DNA of 64,000 bases from Azohydromonas aeria (GTDB taxonomy: Bacteria > Pseudomonadota > Gammaproteobacteria > Burkholderiales > Burkholderiaceae_C), in the NCBI RefSeq assembly GCF_009760915.1, contig NZ_VIDQ01000007.1, forward strand, positions 1 to 64,000, read 5' to 3'. The position numbers were made by a program, and so were the translations under genes. Shown here piece after piece: positions 1 to 8,059 of this stretch; positions within the stretch are counted from its first letter, which is position 1, and each line of letters starts with the position of its first letter. The notes beneath the pieces are model-generated. The model made no database searches, had not been told where the DNA came from, and worked only from the letters and a program-made list of their open reading frames with translations.

Positions 1-73
1 CCATCTGCTCCAGGAACTCGCGCTTGCGTGTGCGCTTGGTCGAAAGGTTCAACCCGAGGTCAGCCTGCTTCAT
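1..73 (-). CDS. IS5-family transposase, N-terminal fragment cut by window edge
   Basis: Reading leftwards from the ATG at 73, the complement encodes MKQADLGLNLSTKRTRKREF and four more residues before the window ends. This is the characteristic N-terminus of a subgroup of IS5-type DDE transposases common in Comamonadaceae and related beta-proteobacteria. The catalytic domain lies outside the window, so whether the element is intact cannot be judged. The insertion sequence's end should lie between this start codon and the DTW-domain gene that stops at 179. I could not identify the terminal inverted repeat with confidence because only one end is visible. Confidence 0.75.
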   Translation of the reverse strand, partial: MKQADLGLNLSTKRTRKREFLEQM

Positions 74-178
74 GGCCTGGATGTTCGCTCAGCACACTTG
101 CCACGGCTTTACGCAGAGGCTCCTTAGGCGGACAACGAGCGCATAAGGGAAGGTTTTTCTCAAGTTAATTTGGATTGT

Positions 179-784
179 TCAACTCTGATTCCCCTGCCGC
201 TCCCTCACCCCCTCCACAAATTCCCCAAACGCCCCCAACAGCGGCCCCCCGTCAAACTCGTCTCCCTCCACCACCCCCAGCGCCTGCACCGTCGCTTCCA
301 GCGTTGAAACCTGGTCCGCCCGCCGCGCCGCGCGGATGGCGCGGTAGCGTGTCGGCAGCGGCGCGTCCAGCGACAGCCGCGGCAGGGCGGCCAGCGCCGG
401 GTGCTCCAGCAGCATGCGCAGGCTCTTGCGCCACGTCGCGTCGATCACCACCAGCCGCAGCGGCGCTCCCGTCAGCGCCGGGGCCGGCGGCGCCGGCGCG
501 GCGGGCACGTCCGGGTAGAGCAGCCGCGTCTCCCGCCCGGGGCGGTGCAGCAGCGCCTGCAACTCATCAGGCGTGAAGCGCTCCCCGACGATCACCTCGC
601 AGCGCGCCAGCGACAGGCGCAGCAGCGCCACGCTGTTCTTCGCCTGGCGCTGCTCCTGCGGGTGCTGCAGCACCAGCACCTCGGTGCGGTGCGCGGTCGG
701 CCGGGCCAGGGCGCACAGGCAGGTCATTCGCGGACGCAGGCACCGCCCGCAAACGGCGCGGCGGGGTTTGATCTCATCATTCAT
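179..784 (-). CDS. DTW-domain protein, probable tRNA-uridine aminocarboxypropyltransferase
   Basis: A protein of 201 residues if it starts at the ATG at 784. Families with this domain (TapT/YfiP, DTWD1/2) transfer the aminocarboxypropyl group of S-adenosylmethionine to a uridine of tRNA (acp3U47 in E. coli). The sequence shows an N-terminal cluster of four cysteines (CGRCLRPRMTCLC), typical of the zinc-binding start of these proteins. The signature LVVIDATWRKSLRML follows in mid-protein; D-A-T-W is the local form of the DTW motif. The C-terminus is short and acidic. The open frame continues upstream of 784, but that extension overlaps the promoter of the divergent tag gene and lacks family-like sequence, so I chose MNDEIKP as the start. 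The gene ends just next to the insertion-sequence remnant. Confidence 0.85.
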   Translation of the reverse strand: MNDEIKPRRAVCGRCLRPRMTCLCALARPTAHRTEVLVLQHPQEQRQAKNSVALLRLSLARCEVIVGERFTPDELQALLHRPGRETRLLYPDVPAAPAPPAPALTGAPLRLVVIDATWRKSLRMLLEHPALAALPRLSLDAPLPTRYRAIRAARRADQVSTLEATVQALGVVEGDEFDGGPLLGAFGEFVEGVRERQGNQS

Positions 785-876
785 GCGGAAATAATCGCAT
801 GCCGGGCATGCCCAAGCTTCGCCCGGAAATCCAGGCCGTTTCTCTTTCGATTCAAGCCTCTGACGAAAATCCATCC

Positions 877-1506
877 ATGCCTGCTCCCACGCCGCTCTTC
901 ACCGCCCCCGACGGCCGCCCCCGCTGCTTCTGGTGCGCCGCCACGCCCGAATACCTGCGCTATCACGACGAGGAATGGGGTTTTCCGGTTGCCGAGGACC
1001 GGCGGCTGTTCGAGAAGATTTGCCTCGAAGGTTTCCAGTCGGGCCTGAGCTGGCGCACCATCCTGGCCAAGCGGGAAAACTTCCGAGCGGCCTTCCGCAA
1101 TTTCGATTTCAACGTGGTGGCGGAATTCGGCAGCGAGGATGTCGAGCGGCTGCTGCTGGACGCGGGCATCGTGCGGCATCGCGGGAAAATCGAGGCCGCC
1201 ATCCACAATGCCGGCCGCGCGCGGGAATTGGTGCGGGAGGCCGGTTCGCTGGCCGCGTTCTTCTGGCGTTTCGAGCCCGCGCCGGAGGCGGCCGCCGAGC
1301 CGCAGACGGTGTCCACGTCGCCGGAATCGGTCGCCCTGTCCAAGGCGCTGAAGCAGCGCGGCTGGAAGTTTGTCGGGCCGACCACCGTGTACGCCTTCAT
1401 GCAGGCCATGGGCCTGGTCAACGACCATGCGGCCGGATGCGCCGCGCGCGCCGAGGTCGAGCAGGTGCGCCAGGCGTTCCAGCGGCCCGGCAGTTCGGCA
1501 TCTTGA
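877..1506 (+). CDS. tag: DNA-3-methyladenine glycosylase I
   Basis: A helix-hairpin-helix glycosylase of 209 residues that excises 3-methyladenine from alkylated DNA in base excision repair. Diagnostic features are the N-terminal RCFWCAATPEYLRYHDEEWG stretch, with Cys17 and His30 spaced as in the E. coli zinc site, and the paired C-terminal ligands in NDHAAGC. FQSGLSW and GWKFVGPTT are also typical of Tag. The length is slightly above the usual 187-195 because of a short N-terminal leader (MPAPTPLFTAPDGRP). I chose the ATG at 877. An in-frame ATG at 799 would add 26 residues that look like non-coding sequence. The gene diverges from the DTW-domain gene. Confidence 0.95.
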   Translation: MPAPTPLFTAPDGRPRCFWCAATPEYLRYHDEEWGFPVAEDRRLFEKICLEGFQSGLSWRTILAKRENFRAAFRNFDFNVVAEFGSEDVERLLLDAGIVRHRGKIEAAIHNAGRARELVREAGSLAAFFWRFEPAPEAAAEPQTVSTSPESVALSKALKQRGWKFVGPTTVYAFMQAMGLVNDHAAGCAARAEVEQVRQAFQRPGSSAS

Positions 1507-1765
1507 AGACTGCGTTCGGGTTTTTTTGCGCCGTTGGCCGTAGCACGAATTCTCGGGACATGGTTCAGGTGATTCCCCAGGAATTGCCGCCGGCGCTACG
1601 GTGCATGAGCAGGATCTTGGCAATCAACTTGTCGGTCCGGAAAATCGTGGCGAGTTCGGTTCGCTCGAATTGAACAAAACATGCCGCCTGTCCCTTGCCT
1701 ACGGAGTACAGGCGGCATGCACAAATTTCGCAAGCGTTCTTTGCGATTCAACGGAGGAAATGGCC
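1507..1765. other. Intergenic region with a strong inverted repeat before a PEP-CTERM gene
   Basis: 259 bp without a convincing gene and noticeably less GC-rich than the flanks. A run of seven T at 1521-1527 follows the tag stop codon, but I see no convincing stem before it. The main feature is the perfect inverted repeat at 1680-1719, described separately. A clear ribosome binding site, GGAGG at 1753-1757, serves the next gene. Confidence 0.6.
1680..1719 (+). promoter_or_regulatory. Perfect 12-bp inverted repeat (hairpin or operator) in PEP-CTERM gene leader
   Basis: The arm CATGCCGCCTGT at 1680-1691 is exactly complementary to ACAGGCGGCATG at 1708-1719, with a 16-nt loop. No U-run follows, so it is not a standard intrinsic terminator. 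It lies about 45 bp before the start codon of the PEP-CTERM protein, most likely in its 5' leader. A protein-binding operator, an RNA processing hairpin and an RNA leader structure are all possible. Confidence 0.5.
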
Positions 1766-2485
1766 ATGAATCAGGGTAGCGATATCGGCAAATCGCACGG
1801 CATGCCGTCCGCCGAGACCAAGGCCGCGGCGCAGGCCGCTGAGGGTCCTGCCCGCCAGCGCTTGGCCGCAGCAGTGGCCGGCGTGGCGTTGGTGCTGGGC
1901 TGCACGATGGCGGTCGCAGCACCGGTGCAGTTGACCCGGGCGCAGTTCACGTTGCAAACCGCCGGCCTGTCCACGGTGGTCGAGAATTTCGAGGGATTCT
2001 CGATCGGCAATCAGCCCAATCCAATGACCTTGGCCAACGGCAGCTATACGTCGCCTTTCCCTTTTGTTGCTGATATCTTGGTTTTCTGCAATTCCGGTAC
2101 CAATTGCCTTGTCGATCAACTGACGGCGAATCAACCCCGAACTTTCTCAATGTTCCCCGCTGGCACGTCATATTGGGCGAGTGACTTTTATGCAATCGCC
2201 TCCAATGACGAGTTTTCGGTTACCGTCGTGGGGGTCAGTGGTACGACTGTCTTCACCGGTAGCGGCGCGGCAGATTTCTGGAGTTTCAATGATGCGGCCG
2301 GCCTGTTGAGTGTTTCCTTCCGCAACCTTGGCAATTTGGGTGGAACTGGCAACTACTCGTTCGACAACGTGACGACGGCCGCGGCGGGTGCCGTGCCCGA
2401 GCCGGCTTCGTGGGCGCTGGTGGGCTTGGCTTTGGCAGCAATGGGATCGACGCGCCGCATGGCGGGGCGGCGACGCCCTTCCTGA
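1766..2485 (+). CDS. PEP-CTERM sorting domain-containing exported protein
   Basis: 239 residues if started at the ATG at 1766, which has GGAGG eight bases upstream; an ATG at 1760 is too close to it. After a hydrophilic leader, residues about 33-52 form a hydrophobic export signal (LAAAVAGVALVLGCTMAVAA). The body (about 55-205) is Ser/Thr/Gly/Asn-rich with few charges, like other exopolysaccharide-associated proteins. The C-terminus is a classical PEP-CTERM tag: VPEPASWALVGLALAAMG, then an Arg-rich tail (RRMAGRRRPS). Such proteins are processed and anchored or released by exosortase (EpsH/XrtA) in EPS-producing Gram-negatives. No exosortase lies in this window. The body is less GC-rich than neighbouring genes. 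The stop codon abuts that of the convergent gene. Confidence 0.85.
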   Translation: MNQGSDIGKSHGMPSAETKAAAQAAEGPARQRLAAAVAGVALVLGCTMAVAAPVQLTRAQFTLQTAGLSTVVENFEGFSIGNQPNPMTLANGSYTSPFPFVADILVFCNSGTNCLVDQLTANQPRTFSMFPAGTSYWASDFYAIASNDEFSVTVVGVSGTTVFTGSGAADFWSFNDAAGLLSVSFRNLGNLGGTGNYSFDNVTTAAAGAVPEPASWALVGLALAAMGSTRRMAGRRRPS

Positions 2486-3502
2486 TCAGGCAGCCTGCCC
2501 GCGCGGCGCGCCGGTCGCGCGCGCCGCTTCCGCACGAGCCCATGCGCGCACCGTCTCCAGCAGCGCCGCATCCGGTGCCGTGTGCGGCACCCTGTCGCCC
2601 AGCACCGACTGCAGCCGCGCGTCGTCCAGCCCATGCGGCACGCGCCACAGGTAGGACATGTCGGCCAGCGCGCGCAGCAGCGGCACCGCCAGGCCCAGCA
2701 CGCGGATCAGTCCCCAGGGCAGGCCGCCGCGCTTGAAGCCGGCCGCCGGGCGCAGGCCCAGCGCCGCGGCGGCGCTTTCCACGGCGTCGAGCACCTGGGC
2801 GCCGGTCAGCGTGTGGCCGGCGAAATGGCAGCGGAAGAAGTCGGGCAGCGCCGGCGCTTCGGCCAGCGCCACGAAGGCGCGCCCCAGGTCGGGCAGGTAG
2901 GCCCAGGCGTGCGGCACGTCCAGCGGGCCGGGATAGGTCAGCCGCCCGCGCGCCAGCGATCTGAGGATCACCAGGTCGAAGGCCGTGCCCGTGCCGTCGC
3001 CGCCGTAGAAGTCGCCCGCCGTCAGCACCGTGGCGCGCAGCGCGCCGGCGCGGCAGCGGCGCTCGATCTCGGCCTCCATCGCCACCCGCACCCGGCCATG
3101 GCGGGTGTGCGGCCGCTGCGGTGCGTCCTCCGGCGTGGGCACCGACAGGTTCAGCCCGTAGTTGTAGACGTTGCCCGGCAGCATCAGCCGCGCGCCCAGC
3201 GCCTGCGCCAGGTCCAGGGCGTGGCTCAGCAGCGGCATCGCCTCGCGCTCCCAGCGCGCGTAGTGCATGTTCAGCGCGTGCACCAACACGCCTGCGCCGG
3301 CGGCCTGCGCCGCCAGGGCCGCCACGTCGTCCACCGGCACGCGCAGCAGCCGCGCCGAAGGCGGCATGCCCGGCACGGCGTCGCGCCGCACCTGCGCCAG
3401 CACCTGCCAGCCGGCGGCGGCAAAGGCCTGCGCCGCGGCCAGCCCGATGCGGCCGTTGGCGCCCAGGATCAGGACGGTGGAGGGTGTGCTCGGGGTGTTC
3501 AT
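2486..3502 (-). CDS. NAD(P)-dependent extended SDR (NAD-dependent epimerase/dehydratase-like)
   Basis: A 338-residue protein with a Rossmann fold starting almost at once: TVLILGANGRIGLAAA at residues about 9-24 is the dinucleotide-binding loop of atypical and extended SDRs. GNVYNYG lies where such enzymes have the active-site Tyr region, but I do not see a clean YxxxK pair. GGDG and YLPDLGRAFV are typical of NmrA/epimerase-like relatives. The substrate is unknown. Start is the ATG at 3502, about 100 bp from the divergent LysR regulator, which is the arrangement expected if that regulator controls it. The stop directly meets the stop of the PEP-CTERM gene. Confidence 0.75.
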   Translation of the reverse strand: MNTPSTPSTVLILGANGRIGLAAAQAFAAAGWQVLAQVRRDAVPGMPPSARLLRVPVDDVAALAAQAAGAGVLVHALNMHYARWEREAMPLLSHALDLAQALGARLMLPGNVYNYGLNLSVPTPEDAPQRPHTRHGRVRVAMEAEIERRCRAGALRATVLTAGDFYGGDGTGTAFDLVILRSLARGRLTYPGPLDVPHAWAYLPDLGRAFVALAEAPALPDFFRCHFAGHTLTGAQVLDAVESAAAALGLRPAAGFKRGGLPWGLIRVLGLAVPLLRALADMSYLWRVPHGLDDARLQSVLGDRVPHTAPDAALLETVRAWARAEAARATGAPRGQAA

Positions 3503-3605
3503 GCGCGGCTCCCGCGGGGTGTGGTTGGCTTGATGGCGCCCAGTGTGGCCAGCGCGGCGGCATCCGAAAATCACCGTGCACAGCAACCCAGCCATACGCT
3601 TTCGC

Positions 3606-4547
3606 ATGAGTGAACCGCCCGACACGCCTGCGCCGCCGCCCCCATCCGGCGCCGCGCTCGACCACTTCGACTGGCGCCTGGTGCGCAGCTTCCTGGCGGT
3701 GCTGGACGCGGGCAGCCTCATGGGCGCGGCGCGCCGGCTGCACGCGCAGCAGCCCACGCTCTCGCGCCACGTGGCGGAGCTGGAGGCGCAGCTGGGCGTG
3801 CCGCTGTTCGAGCGCACCGGGCGCGGCGTCACGCCCACGGCCGCGGCGCTGGCGATTGCGGAAGGCGCGCGCCGCATGCGCGACGGCGCCGGCGCGCTGC
3901 TGCACGCGCTGGCAGCCGCGCGCGACGCCGAGCGCGGCACGGTGCGGCTGACCGCCTCGCGCGTGGCCGCCACCTGGCTGCTGCCGCCGCTGCTGGCGCG
4001 GCTGCGCGAGGCCGAGCCGGGCATCGAGGTCGAGCTGGTCGCCTCCGACCAGGTCAGCAACCTGCTGCGCCGCGAGGCCGACATCGCGCTGCGCATGGTC
4101 CGCCCGGAGCAGGGCGCGCTGGTGGCGCGGCGCCTCGGCGAGGTGCGGCTCACCGCCGCGGCGCACGAGCGCTACCTCGCGCGCGCGGGCACGCCGCGCG
4201 AGCCCGCGGAGCTTGGGCGCCACGCGCTCATCGGCCTGGACCGTGACGACACCGTGCTGCGCGGCTTCGCCGCCATGGGCATGCCGGTCACGCGCAACGC
4301 CTTCGCGCTGCGCACCGACGACCAGGTCGCCTACGGCCAGCTCGTGGCCGCGGGCGCGGGCATCGGCTTCGTGGCGCGCTACTGCCTGCCGCACTGGCCG
4401 GGCGTGCTGCCGTTGCTGCCGCAACTCGGCATCCCGCCGCTGCCGTGCTGGCTGGCGGTGCACCGCGAGATCCACGGCAACCGCCTGGTGCGCCGCGTCT
4501 TCGACTTCCTGGCCGAGGCGGTGCCGGCGGCGCTGGAGGAGGACTGA
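3606..4547 (+). CDS. LysR-family transcriptional regulator
   Basis: 313 residues: a Pro-rich leader (1-18), a LysR winged helix-turn-helix at about 22-81 (FLAVLDAGSLMGAARRLHAQ, then QPTLSRHVAELEAQLG), and a substrate-binding domain over the rest (LTASRVAATWLLPPLLARL, DIALRMV). The effector domain begins with the pattern of the AphB/GcvA-like groups of LysR proteins. It is divergent from the SDR gene at 2486-3502, so that gene is the most likely target, with autoregulation from the shared 103-bp region. Start is the ATG at 3606; an upstream in-frame start would extend into the promoter region. Confidence 0.88.
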   Translation: MSEPPDTPAPPPPSGAALDHFDWRLVRSFLAVLDAGSLMGAARRLHAQQPTLSRHVAELEAQLGVPLFERTGRGVTPTAAALAIAEGARRMRDGAGALLHALAAARDAERGTVRLTASRVAATWLLPPLLARLREAEPGIEVELVASDQVSNLLRREADIALRMVRPEQGALVARRLGEVRLTAAAHERYLARAGTPREPAELGRHALIGLDRDDTVLRGFAAMGMPVTRNAFALRTDDQVAYGQLVAAGAGIGFVARYCLPHWPGVLPLLPQLGIPPLPCWLAVHREIHGNRLVRRVFDFLAEAVPAALEED

Positions 4548-4554
4548 TTCAAAC

Positions 4555-4650
4555 CCGTTCGCCGTGAGGTATCGAAGGCCGAATCCGACAGGCTTGGATG
4601 GCGGCCTTGCAGCGGGGGCCGTTCATCCTTCGATACCTCAGGACGAACGG
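4555..4650. repeat. REP-like inverted pair (family B)
   Basis: Two inverted copies of a dispersed repeat: CCGTTCGCCGTGAGGTATCG at the left (4555-4574, continuing to 4580) and its complement-like partner CCTTCGATACCTCAGGACGA inside 4621-4650. They are separated by about 45 bp between the LysR and enoyl-CoA hydratase genes. The same core recurs at 11214-11381, 12665-12692 and 20950-21046, always intergenic. Confidence 0.8.
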
Positions 4651-4696
4651 AATACGCTACGGGCCAGCTTCAATACTTCACAGCTTTTGCGTCCCC

Positions 4697-5479
4697 ATGA
4701 GTACCCGCCCAGACGACCCCGCCGGCCAGCCGCCGGAGCTTCACTTCGACGGCGCCATCGCCACCATCACGCTGCGCCGCCCGGCCGTGGCCAACCGGCT
4801 GGAGCTGCCGGACCTGGACGTGTTGCAGGCGCAACTGGCCGAGGTCAACGCGCGGCCCGAGGTGCTGGTGCTGCGGCTGCGCGCGCTGGGGCGGCATTTC
4901 TGCAGCGGCTTCAACCTGGGCGAGGCCGGCGAGCACATCGCCACCGCTGCCGAACGCTTCGAGGCGCTGGCCGCGGCGCTGGAAGGCGCGCGCCCGGTGA
5001 CGGTGGCCGTGATCAACGGCGGCGTCTATGGCGGCGCCACCGACCTGGCGCTGGCCTGCGACTTCCGCATCGGCACCACCGCCGCCGAGATGTTCGTGCC
5101 CGCGGCGCAGCTGGGGCTGCTGTTCTACCGCGGCGGCATGGAGCGCTTCGTGGCGCGGCTGGGCCTGCCCGTGGCGCGGCGCATCCTGCTTGCCGCCGAG
5201 AGGCTTGACGCGGCCCAGATGCTGCAGCTCGGCTACCTCGACCGCGCCGTGGCCCCCGACGCGCTGGCGCAAGCCGGCGCCGACTGGTGCGCACGCCTGG
5301 CCCGCATGGCGCCGCTGGCGCTGCTGGGCATGAAGCGGCATCTCGACGCCATCGCCCGCGGCGCGCTGGACGCGCAGGCGCTGGCGACCGACATCGCCCG
5401 CGTCAATGCCTCCGAAGACCTGCGCGAGGGCGTGCGGGCGTGGCAGGAGAAGCGCGCGCCGGTGTTCCGCGGGCGCTGA
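4697..5479 (+). CDS. Enoyl-CoA hydratase/isomerase (crotonase) family protein
   Basis: 260 residues, the normal length for a stand-alone crotonase-fold enzyme. The fold signatures are present: IATITLRRPAVANRLE near the N-terminus, the oxyanion-hole segments LRALGRHFCSGFNLGE and INGGVYGGATDLALACDFRI, and a C-terminal helix region ending EKRAPVFRGR. The two glutamates that catalyse hydration in classical enoyl-CoA hydratase are not evident: after the GGA loop the protein reads MFVPAAQLGLLFYRGG. It may therefore be an isomerase, a hydrolase or another crotonase reaction type. Start is the ATG at 4697 (MSTRPDD); the preceding in-frame sequence is a repeat element. It sits alone between a repeat and a gene remnant. 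Confidence 0.8.
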   Translation: MSTRPDDPAGQPPELHFDGAIATITLRRPAVANRLELPDLDVLQAQLAEVNARPEVLVLRLRALGRHFCSGFNLGEAGEHIATAAERFEALAAALEGARPVTVAVINGGVYGGATDLALACDFRIGTTAAEMFVPAAQLGLLFYRGGMERFVARLGLPVARRILLAAERLDAAQMLQLGYLDRAVAPDALAQAGADWCARLARMAPLALLGMKRHLDAIARGALDAQALATDIARVNASEDLREGVRAWQEKRAPVFRGR

Positions 5480-5548
5480 CCGGCACGGCGGCGCCGGCGG
5501 GCTGCACCCACTTGTTGCGAGGCGCGAACGTCTTGTTGCGATTGGGCC

Positions 5549-5992
5549 GCGCAGCGGCACGCCGGCTGGGCACTGCAGCACGCCTCGATCAACGACAAGG
5601 GCCAGCCGGTGCCGCACTGGCACGAGGTCTGGACGCCGGGGCCGGGCGGCTGGACGCAGGCCGTCTACAGCCGCACCCCCGACAACCCGGAGCGCGCGCT
5701 GCGCTACCAGTGCACGGCGCCGTGGTCGATGAACCAGTGGCACTGCGCTGCGGGCCGGGCCCTGAAGCCGTTCCGCGACTCGGGCGCGCCCTTCGGCTTC
5801 AAGCGCACCGACTACGCCGTGCTCGACCGCACCAACACGCTGCTGATCACGCCGCGCGGCTGGATCCACAACGAGCACAACCTCAAGCTCGACGCCAACG
5901 GCCGGCTGGTGAGCCACGAGCTGGGCTTCATCACCTACCGCCGCCTCGACGAGGCGCAGTGCCGCACCTCGCTGCCGCCGGTGTCGCCTTGA
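5549..5992 (+). pseudogene. 5'-truncated remnant of a DUF6607-like gene
   Basis: An open frame encodes ALQHASINDKGQPVPHWHEV, WTQAVYSRTPDNPERALRYQ, PFRDSGAPFGFKRTDYAVL and ITPRGWIHNEHNLKLD. From memory this matches the order of motifs in the second half of DUF6607 proteins (QH..., KHW..W, WTQAVY, a xRxDY block, ITPxGWxHxxDNxKL). Members of that family normally have a signal peptide and more than 100 further residues upstream, and these are missing here. In the same frame the upstream sequence reaches the stop codon of the enoyl-CoA hydratase gene (5477-5479) with no ATG; only an internal GTG at 5609 could serve as start. I read it as a broken gene whose left junction lies near 5480-5565. Family assignment is by recognition only. 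Confidence 0.6.
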
Positions 5993-6002
5993 GCGGGGGC
6001 GG

Positions 6003-6416
6003 TCAGCGCGCCGCGTCGTCCCCGTCGTGCCGCAGCACGCGCGACGGCCGGCTGCAGACCCAGCGCGCGTACAGCAGCGCGTTGACCACCACCACGCCGA
6101 CGGCCAGCAGCCACTGCAGCTCGCGCGTGAGCTCCGAGGGGTAGAGCAGTGGCAGCAGGTAGTGCTCGACGAAGCCGCCGCTGTAGCCCTGCGCGCCGGC
6201 CAGCGCGCGCAGCCGGTTCTCCAGCGGCGTGAGCGGGCACGTGGCCTCCGCCGTCTCCACGTACACGCCCCACAGCACCGCCGGCACGTGCAGCCAGGCC
6301 AGGCGCGGCCAGCGCGGCAGCAACGCCGCGCCGCCCACCACGAAAGCAATGAACAGCAGGTGCAGCAGCACCAGGCCGTTGGCCGCCCACTGGAAGTAAC
6401 CCGGCGCAAATCCCAT
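6003..6416 (-). CDS. DUF2784 family integral membrane protein
   Basis: 137 residues with three or four predicted membrane helices: about 12-33 (GLVLLHLLFIAFVVGGAALL), 40-55 (LAWLHVPAVLWGVYVE) and 98-117 (LQWLLAVGVVVVNALLYARW). The conserved stretch ETAEATCPLTPLENRLR is typical of DUF2784, small inner-membrane proteins of unknown function. Start is the ATG at 6416. It converges with the truncated DUF6607 remnant. No operon partner is evident. Confidence 0.85.
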   Translation of the reverse strand: MGFAPGYFQWAANGLVLLHLLFIAFVVGGAALLPRWPRLAWLHVPAVLWGVYVETAEATCPLTPLENRLRALAGAQGYSGGFVEHYLLPLLYPSELTRELQWLLAVGVVVVNALLYARWVCSRPSRVLRHDGDDAAR

Positions 6417-6555
6417 GGCGGGGAAGTATCTTCTTCGGGTTCCTCAAGGCCACCCCCGGCCCGAACGCGTTACGACTGTGAAGGCGCCGGCATTCCGCGC
6501 TTCCCGTCACGCAGGAGCGAAAACGGTCCCGTGCCGGGCAGCCGGCCGCAGCCTC

Positions 6556-7740
6556 CTACAAGCTGGCGATCAGCCGCAGCTGCTCCAGCTCCGCTCCCGT
6601 GTACCCCAGCTCGCGCAGCAGCGCCTCGGTGTGCTCGCCGCGCCGCGGCGCCGCTTGCGGCACGCGCGCCGGCGTGCGCGACAGGCGCGGCGCGGGCGCG
6701 GGCTGCACTTCGCCGTCCACCGTGGCGAAGGTGCCGCGCGCGGCGTTGTGCGGGTGCGCCGCCGCCTCGTCGAGGTCGAGCACCGGCGCGAAGCAGGCGT
6801 CGCTGCCTTCGAGCAGCGCGCACCAGTGCGCGCGCGGCCGGGTGCGCAGCAGCGCGGCGATGCGCTCCTTCAAGGCGGGCCAGCGCGCGTGCTCGTGCTG
6901 GCGCGCCGGGTCCTCGTCGTCCAGCCCCAGCCGGCGCAGCAGCTCGGCGTAGAAGGGCGGCTCGATGGCGGCCAGCGTGACGCAGTGGCCGTCGGCGCAG
7001 GCGTAGCTGTCGTAGAACGGGGCGCTGCCCAGCAGCAGGTTGTGCTCGCGCCGCGCCGGCCACCAGGGGCTGCCGCGCATGTGGCGCACCAGCGCGGACA
7101 GCGCCGCGGCACCGTCCACCATGGCCGCGTCCACGACCTGGCCGCGCCCCGAGCGCTGCGCCTCCAGCAGCGCGCACACCACGCCGAAGGCCAGGAACAG
7201 GCCGCCGCCGGCCATGTCGCCGACGACGGTGGGCGGCGTCAGCGGCGCCTCGCCCGCGCGCCCGGCCAGCGACAGCACGCCGCTGAGCGCGACGTAGTTC
7301 AGGTCGTGCCCGGCCGCCTGCGCCAGCGGCCCGTCCTGGCCCCAGCCCGTGACGCGGCCGAACACCAGGCGCGGCCGGCGCGCCGCGACGGCGTCGGGGC
7401 CCAGGCCCAGGCGCTCCATCACGCCGGGCCGGAAGCCCTCGATCAGCGCATCGGCCGTCTCCAGCAGCCGCCAGGCGGCCTGCAGCCCGTCAGGGTGCTT
7501 GAGGTCCAGCACGACGGAGCGCTTGCCGCGGTCGGTGGCCGTGCGCTCCAGGCCGCCCTGGGCGCCGGGCGCCGCGGCGGCGCGCTCGACCACGATCACG
7601 TCGGCGCCCATGTCGGCCAGCAGCATGCCGGCGAAGGGGCAGGGCCCCAGGCCGGCGAACTCGACGATGCGAAAGCCCGCCAGCGGGCCGGTGGAAGCGG
7701 GGGGCATGGAGGAGGTTGGCATAGGAGAGGAGGGCGGCAT
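6556..7740 (-). CDS. Family III CoA-transferase (CaiB/BaiF; alpha-methylacyl-CoA racemase-like)
   Basis: About 394 residues. Family III members move CoA between carboxylic acids or racemise 2-methylacyl-CoAs. Visible signatures are GFRIVEFAGLGPCPFAGMLL followed by LADMGADVIVVER at the N-terminus, DLKHPDGL, and GHDLNYVALSGVL. The last contains Asp146 (counting from 7740), in the position of the catalytic Asp of this family. The pattern PCPFAGMLLADMGADV fits the racemase-type (AMACR/MCR) branch. The start is uncertain: ATGs at 7740, 7722 and 7705 are all in frame and none has a convincing ribosome binding site. The 18 residues before PLAGFRIVEF are low-complexity. Confidence 0.85.
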   Translation of the reverse strand: MPPSSPMPTSSMPPASTGPLAGFRIVEFAGLGPCPFAGMLLADMGADVIVVERAAAAPGAQGGLERTATDRGKRSVVLDLKHPDGLQAAWRLLETADALIEGFRPGVMERLGLGPDAVAARRPRLVFGRVTGWGQDGPLAQAAGHDLNYVALSGVLSLAGRAGEAPLTPPTVVGDMAGGGLFLAFGVVCALLEAQRSGRGQVVDAAMVDGAAALSALVRHMRGSPWWPARREHNLLLGSAPFYDSYACADGHCVTLAAIEPPFYAELLRRLGLDDEDPARQHEHARWPALKERIAALLRTRPRAHWCALLEGSDACFAPVLDLDEAAAHPHNAARGTFATVDGEVQPAPAPRLSRTPARVPQAAPRRGEHTEALLRELGYTGAELEQLRLIASL

Positions 7741-7849
7741 GCGGTCTTCCCGGATGAGGCGAGGTCCGATTCTGGCCGGCGGCACGGCGGTTGCCGCCCT
7801 TTCGGGAGCGGACCGTCCTGGTCCGCGCCAACCCCTGGAAGGACGAGAT

Positions 7850-8059
7850 ATGCCTGACGCGAAAAGCCCGGCCGGACCCGGCAAGTCCACCACCGAGCGG
7901 CGCGAAGCCGCCACCGAGCGCGAGGAACTGGAGGAGCTGATCACACCGGAGGACGAGGAAGGCCACTACAGCCGCGGCGCCCAGACCGCCGAGCGCGACG
8001 CGCACGTCGGCAGCCGCAACAACCAGGGGTCGGCGCCGAAGAGCGCGAATTCCAAGTAG
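7850..8059 (+). CDS. Small hydrophilic, highly charged protein of unknown function
   Basis: 69 residues from the ATG at 7850, preceded by GGAAGGACGAG as a plausible ribosome binding site. The protein has no hydrophobic segment and is dominated by Glu, Arg, Ser, Ala and Lys: TERREAATEREELEELI, then TPEDEEGHYSRGAQTAERD and an Asn/Ser-rich tail ending PKSANSK. It looks intrinsically disordered with one short helix. I do not recognise a family. Codon usage matches the genome and the gene is divergent from the CoA-transferase, so it is likely a real small gene. Confidence 0.6.
   Translation: MPDAKSPAGPGKSTTERREAATEREELEELITPEDEEGHYSRGAQTAERDAHVGSRNNQGSAPKSANSK

Noticed and set aside
148..168. GGAAGGTTTTTCTCAAGTTAA as the terminal inverted repeat of the IS5-like element
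   Set aside because: The element lies to the left, so its end should read inward on the complementary strand. In that orientation the sequence does not match IS5-type ends that I know.
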